From Planctomycetaceae bacterium (GTDB lineage Bacteria > Planctomycetota > Planctomycetia > Planctomycetales > Planctomycetaceae), in the NCBI GenBank assembly GCA_003445035.1, contig DLVV01000417.1:17533-28712 (forward strand): 11,180 nt of DNA, given 5' to 3'. A program made the translations under genes and the position numbers. Numbering within the stretch: position 1 is the first letter of the stretch; every line of letters starts with the position of its first letter. The notes under the pieces were generated by a model. It ran no database searches. It saw nothing but the letters and a program-made list of their open reading frames with translations, and was not told the origin of the DNA. Shown here piece after piece: positions 1 through 7,278 of this stretch.

Positions 1-1256
1 GCGGTGAAGGCGTGCATGTTGTGGTCGCGACCGGTGCCGCCCTGCGAAGTCGGCAGGCGGCCGAATTCGCCGACCCACACCACCAGGGTCTCGTCGAGCA
101 ATCCACGCTGCTTCAGGTCGGCGATCAGGGCGGCCGAGGGTTGATCGGTGGCCAAACAGGTCTCGGGAAGACGTTTCTTGAGGTTCGAATGGTGATCCCA
201 GGGGTTGTGTGGCTTGTTCATGATCTGGATGAACCGGACGCCGGCTTCGACAAGTCGCCGTGCCATCAGGCACTGGGTCCCGTATTCGGCTGTGGCAGGA
301 TTCTCCAGGCCATAGAGCTTCTTGGTCGTGGCCGTCTCCGTGGAAAGGTCCAGATTCTTCTCGGCGGCGAGCTGCATCCTTGCGGCCAACTCGTAGTTGC
401 GGATGCGGGTTTCCAGGTCGGTGGCCTGGGGGAAGCGATCGGCGTATTTTTGATTGAGACGGCCGATCAGTCGCAGGTCATCCGCGTCGGCTCCGGCCGG
501 AAGTTTTCTGGCGGCCCGCAGGTTCAGTACCGGCGAGCCCTTCGGACGAAACTCCGTTCCACGGTACAGCGCCGGAAGCCAGCCGTTATCCCACAACGCG
601 GCCCCGGCCGTGTTGTGCCCCTCGATATCGTGCAGGACCACGTAGGAGGGCAGGTTCTGGTTCTCGGTGCCCAGCGCGTAGCCGATCCAGGAACCGAGCG
701 TGGGGCGTCCGAATGCCAGCTTGCCGGTGAGGAAGATCAAGGGGGCTCCGGCGTGGCAGGGGTCGAAGGTGTACATCGAACGAATGACACACAGGTCGTC
801 GGCCACGGATCCCAGGTGCGGCACCAGTTCAGAGAACTCGATGCCCGATTCGCCCCGCGGACGAAACGCGAAAGGGCTGGCCATCAACGGTTCGCGGGCT
901 CGACCCTGCAGGCTGTCGATGCCGACGTCCTTGCCGTGTTTGCGTTGCAGTTCGGGTTTCGGATCGAAGAGGTCCATCTGGCTCGGAGCGCCCGACTGGA
1001 AGAGCATGATGACGCTCTTGGCCTGGGCGGGGAAATGTCCGTTGCGGGGCAACAGGTCAACTCGTGGTTTCGACTCGGCTGCGGTGGCGGGCGTGGACAA
1101 CAATCCGTCCTGCTCGAGCAGCGAGGCCAGGGCCAACGATCCGAAGCCCATCCCCGAGCGTTGCAGGAACAGGCGGCGCGAGAGGGATGCGAGGGGGCTG
1201 TCCATGTCTGTTTCACTCGGTCGCTTGCGAAAGTCGGATGGGGTGAGATCGACCAT
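1..1256 (-). CDS. DUF1501 family protein, Tat-exported, partial (C-terminus beyond left edge)
   Basis: Reading the minus strand from 1256 gives 418 codons with no stop before the window edge. The protein opens with a twin-arginine signal (SRRLFLQ at residues 26-32, then a hydrophobic stretch with GFGSLALASLL). It then shows the typical DUF1501 run: VIMLFQSGAPSQMDLFDPKP, RGESGIEFSELVPHLG, VIRSMYTFDPCHAG, and near the end DETLVVWVGEFGRLPTSQG followed by GRDHN. DUF1501 belongs to the alkaline phosphatase/sulfatase fold clan, but its substrate is not known. It lies 15 nt downstream of a DUF1549/DUF1553 gene on the same strand, the usual planctomycete pairing, so the two are probably co-transcribed. 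The start is uncertain. ATG at 1256 is the first after the upstream stop; ATG at 1205 is in frame, gives a more usual short Tat n-region and would leave a 66-nt gap. Neither has a clear Shine-Dalgarno. Perhaps 20-60 residues are missing at the C-terminus. Confidence 0.93.
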   Translation of the reverse strand, partial: MVDLTPSDFRKRPSETDMDSPLASLSRRLFLQRSGMGFGSLALASLLEQDGLLSTPATAAESKPRVDLLPRNGHFPAQAKSVIMLFQSGAPSQMDLFDPKPELQRKHGKDVGIDSLQGRAREPLMASPFAFRPRGESGIEFSELVPHLGSVADDLCVIRSMYTFDPCHAGAPLIFLTGKLAFGRPTLGSWIGYALGTENQNLPSYVVLHDIEGHNTAGAALWDNGWLPALYRGTEFRPKGSPVLNLRAARKLPAGADADDLRLIGRLNQKYADRFPQATDLETRIRNYELAARMQLAAEKNLDLSTETATTKKLYGLENPATAEYGTQCLMARRLVEAGVRFIQIMNKPHNPWDHHSNLKKRLPETCLATDQPSAALIADLKQRGLLDETLVVWVGEFGRLPTSQGGTGRDHNMHAFT

Positions 1257-1271
1257 GGTGGGGAGGTGGGG

Positions 1272-3599
1272 TCACTCGACGTAGAGAAACTCACTGGAAT
1301 TGAAGAGCACGCGACACAGATGCATCAGGGCCTTGCGACCCGCTTCATCGTTTGTTGATCCAGATTGCCGGTACCGCTTGGCGTGCTGCTGAAGGAGTTC
1401 AGCACTCCACCGGGCTTCCTGTTCATCCGGCGGTCGGGTGAGCGCGATGCGAAAGGCCAGTCGGATGCGATCGGCTGATGACCGCCTCGCCTGCTGCCAG
1501 ACACGGTGAGCGAACTGTTCGGCCTGCTCCAGGGCCAGGCCATCATTCAACATGCTCAGGGATTGCAGGGCGACCGCCGACGCGTTTCGTCGACACACGC
1601 TGCCGGCGATCGTCGGTTGGTCGAAAACGCCCTGCATGGTCAGGTGATACACGCGTCGCTGGAACAGGTAGACGCTGCGTCGCCACGGCGATCCGGCGGT
1701 TGGCAGTTTGTCGGTGTCGAAGCTCGCCACCCCGTCCCGACGATATTTCAACGGCACGGGTTGCCCCCCCATGGTGCTGTTGAAACGGTCGGAGGTGGCC
1801 AGCATTGCATCACGAATCACCTCCGATTCGAGTCGCCTCAGCCGCGCCCGCCACAAGAGGCGGTTTCCCGGATCGATGGTCTGCGGGTTCGGTTCAGCCG
1901 TTGGCATTCCTTCGCGTCGCGAGGCCTGGCGGTACGTGGTGGACATCATGATCGTTTTGATCAGCGGTTTGATCTGCCATCGATTTGCAACGAGCTCGGC
2001 GGCCAGCCAGTTGAGCAGTTCGGGATGTGTCGGGGCGTCGCCAGACATCCCGAGATTCTCGGAGGTCGGCACGATTCCAAGTCCGGTCAGGTGCTGCCAG
2101 GCGCGGTTGACCACCACGCGGGCGACCAGGCCTGCGGCCGGCGTGTCTCGTTGGGTCAGCCAGCGGGCCAGGGCAAAACGTCTCCCGCTGCTGCCGGCCA
2201 CGGGTTTCGCCAGCGATGCGAAGGCTGTGGATTCACTTGAGAGCACGCTGAGGAATCCGGGTTTCACCTCCGGGCCGGGAGTCTTGAATTCGCCACGTTC
2301 CAGCAGATGGGTGGCCGGCGGTGGGCCGACGTCGTAGATGGCCTGGATCCAGCCATGAGATTGGACCTGTTGCTTGAGCGAGGCAAGTTTCTGGTGTCCG
2401 CGGGCAATTGCTGATTTGTCCTCCGGGGTCAGGGCCTTTTCGACGTCGTCCTTCTTGACGGTGAGCGTGGGCCCGAACTTCTCGGCCAGGTAGATCTGAA
2501 TCTGTGTCCGCGTCTTGGCTGTCGCGGCGATGGCGGCTTGCGTGTCAGCCCGGATCGGTTTCGGGATCGACTTCAGCCTCGCAGCCAGCAGCTGCTGTTT
2601 GCGGGTCTCCCTGACCGCGGCGATCCGTTTCTCCTCGTCGGCAACCTGTTTGGCTATCGCGGCATTGGCCGCGTCCTGGGTCTTTTTCTGCGCGGCGGAG
2701 ATCGACGGAATGGCCCGTTGTTTTGGGTTTTTCCAGTTCTTGACGTTGAATGCCGGCGTGATGAGCGAGAGGAGCCGGTAGTAGTCCTGCTGCGGGATCG
2801 GCTCGTGTTTATGGTCGTGACAACGTGCACAGCGGAGCGTGAGTCCCAGGACCCCCGTCCCAAAGGTCTGCATCGTGTTGTGCAGAAACGACCACTTGTA
2901 CTCGAGTTCCTTGGCCGACTCGCTGCGGTCTTCGGCGTTGCGCCAGAAACCCGTGGCCGCCAGTGTCGCGACGATTTCGGGGGTGTACTCCGAGGCGTTT
3001 CGCCAGTCGACGAGTTCGTCACCGGCGAGCTGTTCTGCCAGGAACCGGTCGTACGGCTTGTCGGCGTTGAAGCTGTCGATCACGTAGTCGCGAAATCGCC
3101 AGCGGTCGGTGATGAACCCGAAGATTCCCGTTGTGTCGCCGTCGTAGCTGACCAGGTCCGTGTATCCGACCACGTCGAGCCAGTGCCGCCCCCAGCGTTC
3201 ACCGAAGTGTGGAGAGGACAGGAGCCGATCGACCAGGCGTTCGTAGGCATCGGCCGCGGTGTCGGTGACATAGGATCGGGTCTCGGCCGGTGACGGAGGG
3301 AGCCCGGTCAGATCAAAGTGGACACGACGCATTAGCTGGCTTGGTGCCGCGTCGGGAGAAAACGAAAGGCCCTGCCGGGTCAATGCTCGCAGAATGAACG
3401 CGTCGATCGGGTTGCGGAGCGATTGGTCCCGGACGGCCTGCCGTGGCACTGGCGGGGAAGTCAGCGGGCGGAAGGCCCAGAACGCGGTGTCCTCTGCGGC
3501 AGTGTCCTTCTGGCTGTTGTCCGCTCGCTCGGCTGCGTCCATGGAAGCGAACGGCAGGAGAAGCAGAAGGGCAACTGCAAGGAGGGGTTTCCCTGGCAT
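1272..3599 (-). CDS. DUF1549/DUF1553 (PSCyt2/PSD1) secreted protein with CxxCH motif
   Basis: The 775-residue product has a Sec signal peptide (MPGKPLLAVALLLLLPFASMDA, residues 1-22). After the WAFRPL entry motif comes a DUF1549 domain at about 61-280, containing RRVHFDLTGLPPSPAE, FGERWGRHWLDVVGY and CARCHDHK. A charged, Lys/Gln/Ala-rich, probably helical linker spans about 301-410. A DUF1553 domain follows at about 470-740 (RRFALARWLTQRDTP, VVVNRAWQHLTGLGIV, TTYRQAS, NRLLWRARLRRLESEVIRDAML). C257-A-R-C260-H261 fits a c-type heme motif, though heme binding has not been shown here. The N-terminal PSCyt1 cytochrome domain of many relatives is absent. I chose ATG 3599 over an in-frame ATG at 3647 because AAGGAG sits 7 nt before it and the signal peptide begins there; the longer form would add an Arg-rich 16-residue extension. 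The enzymatic role is unknown. It forms a likely operon with the following DUF1501 gene. Confidence 0.95.
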   Translation of the reverse strand: MPGKPLLAVALLLLLPFASMDAAERADNSQKDTAAEDTAFWAFRPLTSPPVPRQAVRDQSLRNPIDAFILRALTRQGLSFSPDAAPSQLMRRVHFDLTGLPPSPAETRSYVTDTAADAYERLVDRLLSSPHFGERWGRHWLDVVGYTDLVSYDGDTTGIFGFITDRWRFRDYVIDSFNADKPYDRFLAEQLAGDELVDWRNASEYTPEIVATLAATGFWRNAEDRSESAKELEYKWSFLHNTMQTFGTGVLGLTLRCARCHDHKHEPIPQQDYYRLLSLITPAFNVKNWKNPKQRAIPSISAAQKKTQDAANAAIAKQVADEEKRIAAVRETRKQQLLAARLKSIPKPIRADTQAAIAATAKTRTQIQIYLAEKFGPTLTVKKDDVEKALTPEDKSAIARGHQKLASLKQQVQSHGWIQAIYDVGPPPATHLLERGEFKTPGPEVKPGFLSVLSSESTAFASLAKPVAGSSGRRFALARWLTQRDTPAAGLVARVVVNRAWQHLTGLGIVPTSENLGMSGDAPTHPELLNWLAAELVANRWQIKPLIKTIMMSTTYRQASRREGMPTAEPNPQTIDPGNRLLWRARLRRLESEVIRDAMLATSDRFNSTMGGQPVPLKYRRDGVASFDTDKLPTAGSPWRRSVYLFQRRVYHLTMQGVFDQPTIAGSVCRRNASAVALQSLSMLNDGLALEQAEQFAHRVWQQARRSSADRIRLAFRIALTRPPDEQEARWSAELLQQHAKRYRQSGSTNDEAGRKALMHLCRVLFNSSEFLYVE

Positions 3600-3606
3600 G
3601 TTTCTT

Positions 3607-3612
3607 CTCCTT
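3607..3612 (-). promoter_or_regulatory. Shine-Dalgarno of the DUF1549/DUF1553 gene
   Basis: The minus strand reads AAGGAG, 7 nt before ATG 3599, inside a purine run AGGAGAAGGAGAAG. This strong site decides the start at 3599 rather than at the in-frame ATG at 3647. A second AGGAG lies just upstream in the same run. Confidence 0.8.
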
Positions 3613-3632
3613 CTCCTGGAAATGGACACCCC

Positions 3633-3660
3633 ATCTTCGGAGATCATACCAATCTTCGGA
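3633..3660. repeat. pair of 9-bp direct repeats ATCTTCGGA, possible operator
   Basis: ATCTTCGGA occurs at 3633-3641 and again at 3652-3660, with starts 19 bp apart (close to two helical turns). On the minus strand the copies flank the candidate -10 element TATGAT, just upstream of the DUF1549/DUF1553 start. Spacing and position suit a dimeric regulator or two subunits binding the same face. A chance occurrence is also possible with only two copies. Confidence 0.35.
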
Positions 3661-3672
3661 ATGGTGTGTCTG
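3643..3672 (-). promoter_or_regulatory. possible sigma70-type promoter for the DUF1553-DUF1501 unit
   Basis: On the minus strand CAGACA (3667-3672) and TATGAT (3643-3648) are separated by 18 nt. They match the TTGACA and TATAAT consensus at 4 of 6 and 5 of 6 positions. The position, 44 nt before the start codon, fits a promoter. The element lies in the 161-nt gap behind the beta-helix gene. Planctomycete promoters are poorly defined, so this is a weak call. Confidence 0.3.
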
Positions 3673-3695
3673 CGGGCCGTGAAAAGTCCGACGTC

Positions 3696-3718
3696 GTTCG
3701 GCTGACAGCCAGCCGGGC
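3696..3718. terminator. hairpin between the beta-helix gene and the DUF1553 gene, possible terminator
   Basis: CGGCTG (3699-3704) and CAGCCG (3710-3715) form a perfect 6-bp stem with a 5-nt loop. Two G-U pairs and one G-C pair could extend it outward. It lies downstream of the beta-helix stop at 3761 on the minus strand, where a terminator would be expected. However, the T-rich stretch AATTTTGTT lies on the plus-strand 3' side, where no gene ends. In the minus direction only a later CTTTTC follows. Direction and function are uncertain. Confidence 0.25.
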
Positions 3719-3760
3719 AATTTTGTTAATCGCACGCACCAGCCATCCGACGGCAGGGCA

Positions 3761-5086
3761 TCACTTCTTTTTCGCGGTGACTTTGCGATCGCTCACGCTG
3801 TCCGCTCCGACGAGTGTGACACCTGTCACCTGGCCGGCAATCGTGTTTCCGACAAACCGATTGTGATTGGAGCCGCCTGTCTCGATAAGAATGCCGGATG
3901 GTCCGGGAACGGCAACAATCTTTCCGGGTTTGGCACCGGCCTTGATCATCGCGGGCGAAGGCAAGCCGCGGGAGGGCGATGAGAAGACATTCGCGGAGAT
4001 CGTGCAGTAGGACGCGTCTTGCAGCGTGATGTGAGGTGCCGCCCCAATCGCCGACTCGCTTGCCGAGTGGATCGAGTTCCCGGTGACGGAAACCAGGTGC
4101 GTGCCGGCGTAGAGCTTGATGTTCTCCAGGGGAGACGAAAGCATCACGTTGCCGCTGATGACGATGTGTGCTCCGCCGTGTCCACCGCCGTTGATGCAGA
4201 TCTGCACCGAGCGATTCTGCCAGAGGACGTTGTTGGCGATGATGAACGCGTTGGCGGCACCAGCCGGACCGGATTCCACTTTGCCGTGAATGGCCTCGAT
4301 ATAGACGCCATGGTACGGCTTTCCGTGGGTTCCGTTGTCGTTGATTCGGTTTCCCCGCAGGATCCAGCCCTCGATTCCTGCGCCGATGTGTACACCGTGT
4401 TTGCGGTTGTAGCCGATGTGACAGTTCTCGATGGTGCCGATCGCTGGCCGGATTTCGACGGACGTCCCCTGGAGAAAGACACCGGTTTCCTTGCAGTTGG
4501 ACACACGGACTTCCTCAATCGTCAGTCTCAGGCCGGCAAAAACCCGGATACCGGATCCCTTCTCCTGTTTCTCACCGTTGCCGTTTATGGAGAGTTGTGC
4601 GATCCGGCCGGACGGAAAACCCTGTTTCGTGCCCGTTCCCACGACGACGACGTCGTCGTGAATTCCGTCCTGGAGGATCAGTTCGGTGGACGACATTCCG
4701 TTGCCGAGCAGATTGACAACCTTGTCCTGGCAGTGGATCGACCCGCCGAGTCGAAAAGACCCCGCCGAGAGTTCGACAGTGCCACCACTGACACCGAATT
4801 GCTCGCCACTTTGTTCAGGCAGAGAGTCGATGGCGGCCTGGATGTCGACGTGATCGTCGGTGCCGTCGCAGACGTAGTCGGCCCGTGATTTGACCCGAGC
4901 GGAGGCCTCGGATGCCGCGATGAAGACGTGGTCCGGACGCGGTTGCGGCACGTCCTCATTCGAGGGCGATTCTGCTTCCGGGCGGGAGGACGTGGTCGCG
5001 ACCGTATCGGTCGACGGCGACGGCGGGATCCCGGGACTGCAACCGCAAAACAACAGCAGCAGCACGGCAAGTGACGAGGTTCTCAT
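3761..5086 (-). CDS. right-handed parallel beta-helix lipoprotein
   Basis: The 441-residue product begins with a lipoprotein-like signal, LAVLLLLFCGCSPG, with Cys16 the likely lipidation site; the lipobox FCGC is not ideal. A Pro/Ser/Thr-rich spacer (about 18-50) follows. YVCDGTDDHVDIQAAIDSLP (71-90) is the entry motif seen in pectate-lyase-like and tailspike-like beta-helix proteins; GGTVELSAGSF comes next. From about 115 to 430 the sequence is a series of short beta-helix turns with Asn and Gly ladders (GNGMSSTELIL, IENCHIGYNRKHGVHIG, LRGNRINDNGTHG, ISGNVML, VTGNSIHS, ISANVFSS, FVGNTIAG). The C-terminus is short and basic (DRKVTAKKK). The fold is clear, but no catalytic residues can be assigned; it could be a polysaccharide lyase or hydrolase, an epimerase or a carbohydrate-binding surface protein. 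It is divergent from the sulfatase across 231 bp. ATG 5086 directly precedes the signal peptide; the Shine-Dalgarno (ACAGGT) is weak. Confidence 0.88.
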   Translation of the reverse strand: MRTSSLAVLLLLFCGCSPGIPPSPSTDTVATTSSRPEAESPSNEDVPQPRPDHVFIAASEASARVKSRADYVCDGTDDHVDIQAAIDSLPEQSGEQFGVSGGTVELSAGSFRLGGSIHCQDKVVNLLGNGMSSTELILQDGIHDDVVVVGTGTKQGFPSGRIAQLSINGNGEKQEKGSGIRVFAGLRLTIEEVRVSNCKETGVFLQGTSVEIRPAIGTIENCHIGYNRKHGVHIGAGIEGWILRGNRINDNGTHGKPYHGVYIEAIHGKVESGPAGAANAFIIANNVLWQNRSVQICINGGGHGGAHIVISGNVMLSSPLENIKLYAGTHLVSVTGNSIHSASESAIGAAPHITLQDASYCTISANVFSSPSRGLPSPAMIKAGAKPGKIVAVPGPSGILIETGGSNHNRFVGNTIAGQVTGVTLVGADSVSDRKVTAKKK

Positions 5087-5317
5087 GGTGGTGACCTGTC
5101 GGCGGTTCCGTCGGACACTGGCCCGGATGACGAATGAAATGATGGCCGTCCGGTGACGGTCTCTTTCTCGTGGAGCAGTCTAGCCGATTCCCGTGACGAT
5201 CTGTCGGGCCGGTGTTGACTTGATTCCGGGTTCTCTTGAATGGCATCGTGTCTGTCAGGCGGGCCAACGCGATTCGTTTGACTCGTTCTGTCTCGACAAT
5301 TCTCCGGGGGTGGTGGC
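5087..5317. promoter_or_regulatory. divergent intergenic region between beta-helix and sulfatase genes
   Basis: This 231-bp stretch has the 5' ends of two outward-facing genes on either side and must hold both promoters. TTGACT occurs at 5215-5220 and at 5278-5283 on the plus strand, matching a -35 box at 5 of 6 positions. No convincing -10 lies at the right distance from either. I see no clear palindrome or riboswitch. Confidence 0.4.
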
Positions 5318-6724
5318 GTGCGACACGGTTGGAACAGTACCAGGGCGATCCTGTCTCTCGTCGCCCTGTTTGGCGCATCGGTGGACGCCGAGGCATCGGG
5401 ATCTCCGCCACCGCCGAACGTTCTGCTGATCATGACCGATGACATGGGTTGGTCGGATCTGCATTGCCAGGGGAACGTAAAGCTCCACACACCGAATGTC
5501 GATGCTCTTGCCCGCCAGGGGGTGCGATTCACCGACGCGTACGCGGCGGCGCCGGTCTGTTCGCCGACCCGCGCGGCGGTGATCACCGGACTCGCACCGG
5601 CGCGGCTGAACATCACTCAGCACGGGGCCGATGGGCCACAGTTCTGGCCCGAGGGCCGTGCCATCCAGCCGCCAGCGGCTGACCACATTCTCAAGCACGA
5701 GACCGTGACGCTTGCCGAACGGCTTCACACGGCCGGTTACCACACGGGCTTCTTCGGGAAATGGCACCTGTCGGGCACCCGTGTCCGCAAGAACGATCCA
5801 TCGACCGGTGGGGCGGGATTCTACCCGGATCGGCACGGGTTCGAGATCAACGTCGGTGGCTGCGGTTTTGGTGGACCACCGACGTACTTTGATCCGTTTC
5901 GCATCCCCACGATCAAGCCTCGCAAGGACGGGGAGTACCTCACCGATCGCCTGGCCGACGAAGCGATTGCGTGGATGCGTCTCTCAAAAGACCGGCCGAT
6001 GTTCGTGTGCCTTTGGACATACAATCCCCATTACCCGTTTGAGGCTCCCGAGGCCCTTGTCGAGAAGTACAAGGGGCGGGAGGGCCGCGGCCTCAAGAAC
6101 CCCGTCTACGGAGGGCAGATCGAGGCCACAGATCGGGCTGTCGGACGGGTGCTCGATGAGGTGAATCGACTGGGCATCGCCGATCGCACGGTGGTGATCT
6201 TCACCAGCGACAACGGGGGGTGGTCTGGTGCGACCGACAACCATCCGCTGCGATCCGGCAAGGGAGATTTGTTCGAGGGCGGGATTCGCGTGCCGTTGAT
6301 TGTCCGCTGGCCGGGCATTACCAGGCCCGGAGTGACGGCCAGGGAGCCGGTGATTTCTATGGACCTGACGGCGACGGTGCTCGACGCCGCCGGCGTCGAA
6401 CTGTCCGACGAGGAGAGGCTCGACGGAAGGACCCTGCGTCCGTTGCTCGCGGGCCGAAAGATCAAGCCGCGTTCACTGTTCTTTCATTACCCGCATTTTG
6501 CGTGGCACAAGTCGAATCGTCCCGGCGCCGCTGTTCGATCCGGGGACCACAAGCTGATCCTCCGGTTCGACGACAACTCGGTCGAACTGTACGACCTGGC
6601 CGCCGACATCGGCGAGCGAAGTAACCTTGCCAAAAAGAAGCCCAAACTGGCCGGGACGCTGCGCGGGCAACTTGACGCATGGTTGGTCGAGACCGGTGCC
6701 AGGCGACCGACGCTCCGCAAGTGA
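5318..6724 (+). CDS. secreted type I (formylglycine-dependent) sulfatase
   Basis: The 468-residue product hydrolyses sulfate esters, as judged by a complete set of family landmarks. A signal peptide covers about 1-27 (AILSLVALFGASVDAEA). NVLLIMTDDMGWSD contains the metal-binding D41-D42. C81-S-P-T-R85 is the C-x-P-x-R signature in which Cys81 is oxidised to formylglycine, followed by AAVITG. GFFGKWHLSG gives Lys148 and His150, NPHYPFEAPE gives His238, and FTSDNGGWSG gives the metal ligands Asp298/Asn299. GKGDLFEGGIRVPLIVRWPG and the C-terminal LYDLAADIGERSNLA are also typical. Length is normal for arylsulfatase-A-like planctomycete enzymes without a C-terminal extension. No maturase (FGE or anSME) is present in the window. 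GTG 5318 is the first usable start after an in-frame stop at 5279. The substrate cannot be read from sequence; sulfated polysaccharides are likely. It faces the beta-helix gene and leads a co-directional run of three genes. Confidence 0.95.
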   Translation: MRHGWNSTRAILSLVALFGASVDAEASGSPPPPNVLLIMTDDMGWSDLHCQGNVKLHTPNVDALARQGVRFTDAYAAAPVCSPTRAAVITGLAPARLNITQHGADGPQFWPEGRAIQPPAADHILKHETVTLAERLHTAGYHTGFFGKWHLSGTRVRKNDPSTGGAGFYPDRHGFEINVGGCGFGGPPTYFDPFRIPTIKPRKDGEYLTDRLADEAIAWMRLSKDRPMFVCLWTYNPHYPFEAPEALVEKYKGREGRGLKNPVYGGQIEATDRAVGRVLDEVNRLGIADRTVVIFTSDNGGWSGATDNHPLRSGKGDLFEGGIRVPLIVRWPGITRPGVTAREPVISMDLTATVLDAAGVELSDEERLDGRTLRPLLAGRKIKPRSLFFHYPHFAWHKSNRPGAAVRSGDHKLILRFDDNSVELYDLAADIGERSNLAKKKPKLAGTLRGQLDAWLVETGARRPTLRK

Positions 6725-6739
6725 ACACAGCCCCAATGG

Positions 6740-6757
6740 GCCGTCATCCGCGACGGC
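6740..6757 (+). other. small hairpin after the sulfatase stop
   Basis: GCCGTC and GACGGC form a perfect 6-bp stem with a 6-nt loop, 15 nt after the sulfatase stop and 15 nt before the next start. No T-run follows, so it is not a standard intrinsic terminator. It might be a processing or mRNA-stability element within a co-transcript, or chance. Confidence 0.2.
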
Positions 6758-6772
6758 TTAGAGAGCGAGAAC

Positions 6773-7159
6773 ATGCCGGAAAGGAAATTCACGCTCGAGG
6801 TCGTGCCAGGCACGTACGCCGTCTGCCAGTTGGACGCTGGCGCCGAGGTACCCGGCTGGGTCTCCGGTGCGGTCACTTCCGTCACCCGCACGCCGGCGGA
6901 ACTGTCGATCATCTGTTCTGAAGAGTGTGTCCCCGGGGATGTCCGAAGCGAGTCCGGATGGCGTTGCCTGCGGGTGCTGGGTCCGCTGAAGTTTTCGATG
7001 GTCGGCGTGATCGCATCGTTGACCGGAGTGTTGGCGGACGCCGGTCTCAGCGTGTTTGTCGTATCAACCTTCGATACCGATTGCCTGCTGATGAAACAGG
7101 CGGATCTCGACACGGCCGTGAAGTCGTTGACCGCCGCGGGCCACTCCGTGTCATTGTGA
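6773..7159 (+). CDS. small ACT-domain protein (ACT_7 / CASTOR-like)
   Basis: The 128-residue product has no signal peptide or membrane segment, so it is probably cytoplasmic. The first part (YAVCQLDAGAEVPGWV, then SVTRTPAELSIICSEECVP, about 15-54) and the second (GWRCLRVLGPLKF followed by SMVGVIASLTGVLADAGLSVFVVSTFDTDCLLM, about 62-107) match the layout of stand-alone ACT_7 proteins. These carry two ACT-like halves and relate to the arginine-sensing CASTOR proteins of animals. ACT domains usually bind amino acids and act as sensors; what this bacterial branch binds is not settled. The usual Tyr residues of the STYDTDYLLV motif are replaced by Phe100 and Cys104. It starts 48 nt after the sulfatase and ends 119 nt before the aldo/keto reductase, so a shared transcript is possible but not shown. 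A GAGAGCGAG run before the ATG is a weak ribosome binding site. Confidence 0.85.
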   Translation: MPERKFTLEVVPGTYAVCQLDAGAEVPGWVSGAVTSVTRTPAELSIICSEECVPGDVRSESGWRCLRVLGPLKFSMVGVIASLTGVLADAGLSVFVVSTFDTDCLLMKQADLDTAVKSLTAAGHSVSL

Positions 7160-7267
7160 CCAGGTGTCGTCGTCGGGCCGACGTCGCTAAAACGGTGGGT
7201 GCGGCCATTCCGGGCCGTCATGGGGCAAACGTGCAAAGAGGTGGTCGGCCGAGCGTCGATCGGTGAA

Positions 7268-7272
7268 GGGAG
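7268..7272 (+). promoter_or_regulatory. Shine-Dalgarno of the aldo/keto reductase
   Basis: GGGAG within AAGGGAGAG lies 6 nt before ATG 7279. It supports that start and shows that the gene can be translated independently of the upstream ACT gene. Confidence 0.65.
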
Positions 7273-7278
7273 AGACTG

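Noticed and set aside
12..1358. Unbroken plus-strand frame of 448 codons
   Set aside because: It is antisense to the DUF1501 gene, which has a Tat signal and recognisable family motifs. The plus-strand translation is low-complexity, Gly/Gln/Arg-rich and has no family features. GC-rich codon bias explains it.
3599..3647. Longer start at ATG 3647 for the DUF1549/DUF1553 gene
   Set aside because: It would place an Arg-rich extension before the signal peptide and would bury the strong AAGGAG site in coding sequence. The start at 3599 is better.
4644..4659. Perfect 16-bp palindrome ACGACGACGTCGTCGT
   Set aside because: It lies inside the beta-helix gene and is explained by codons for Asp-Asp-Val-Val-Val. 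There is no reason to call it a binding site.
4019..4888. Plus-strand frame of 289 codons rich in Asp and Val
   Set aside because: It is the shadow of the beta-helix gene. The repeating Asn/Gly ladder on the minus strand is the real coding signal.
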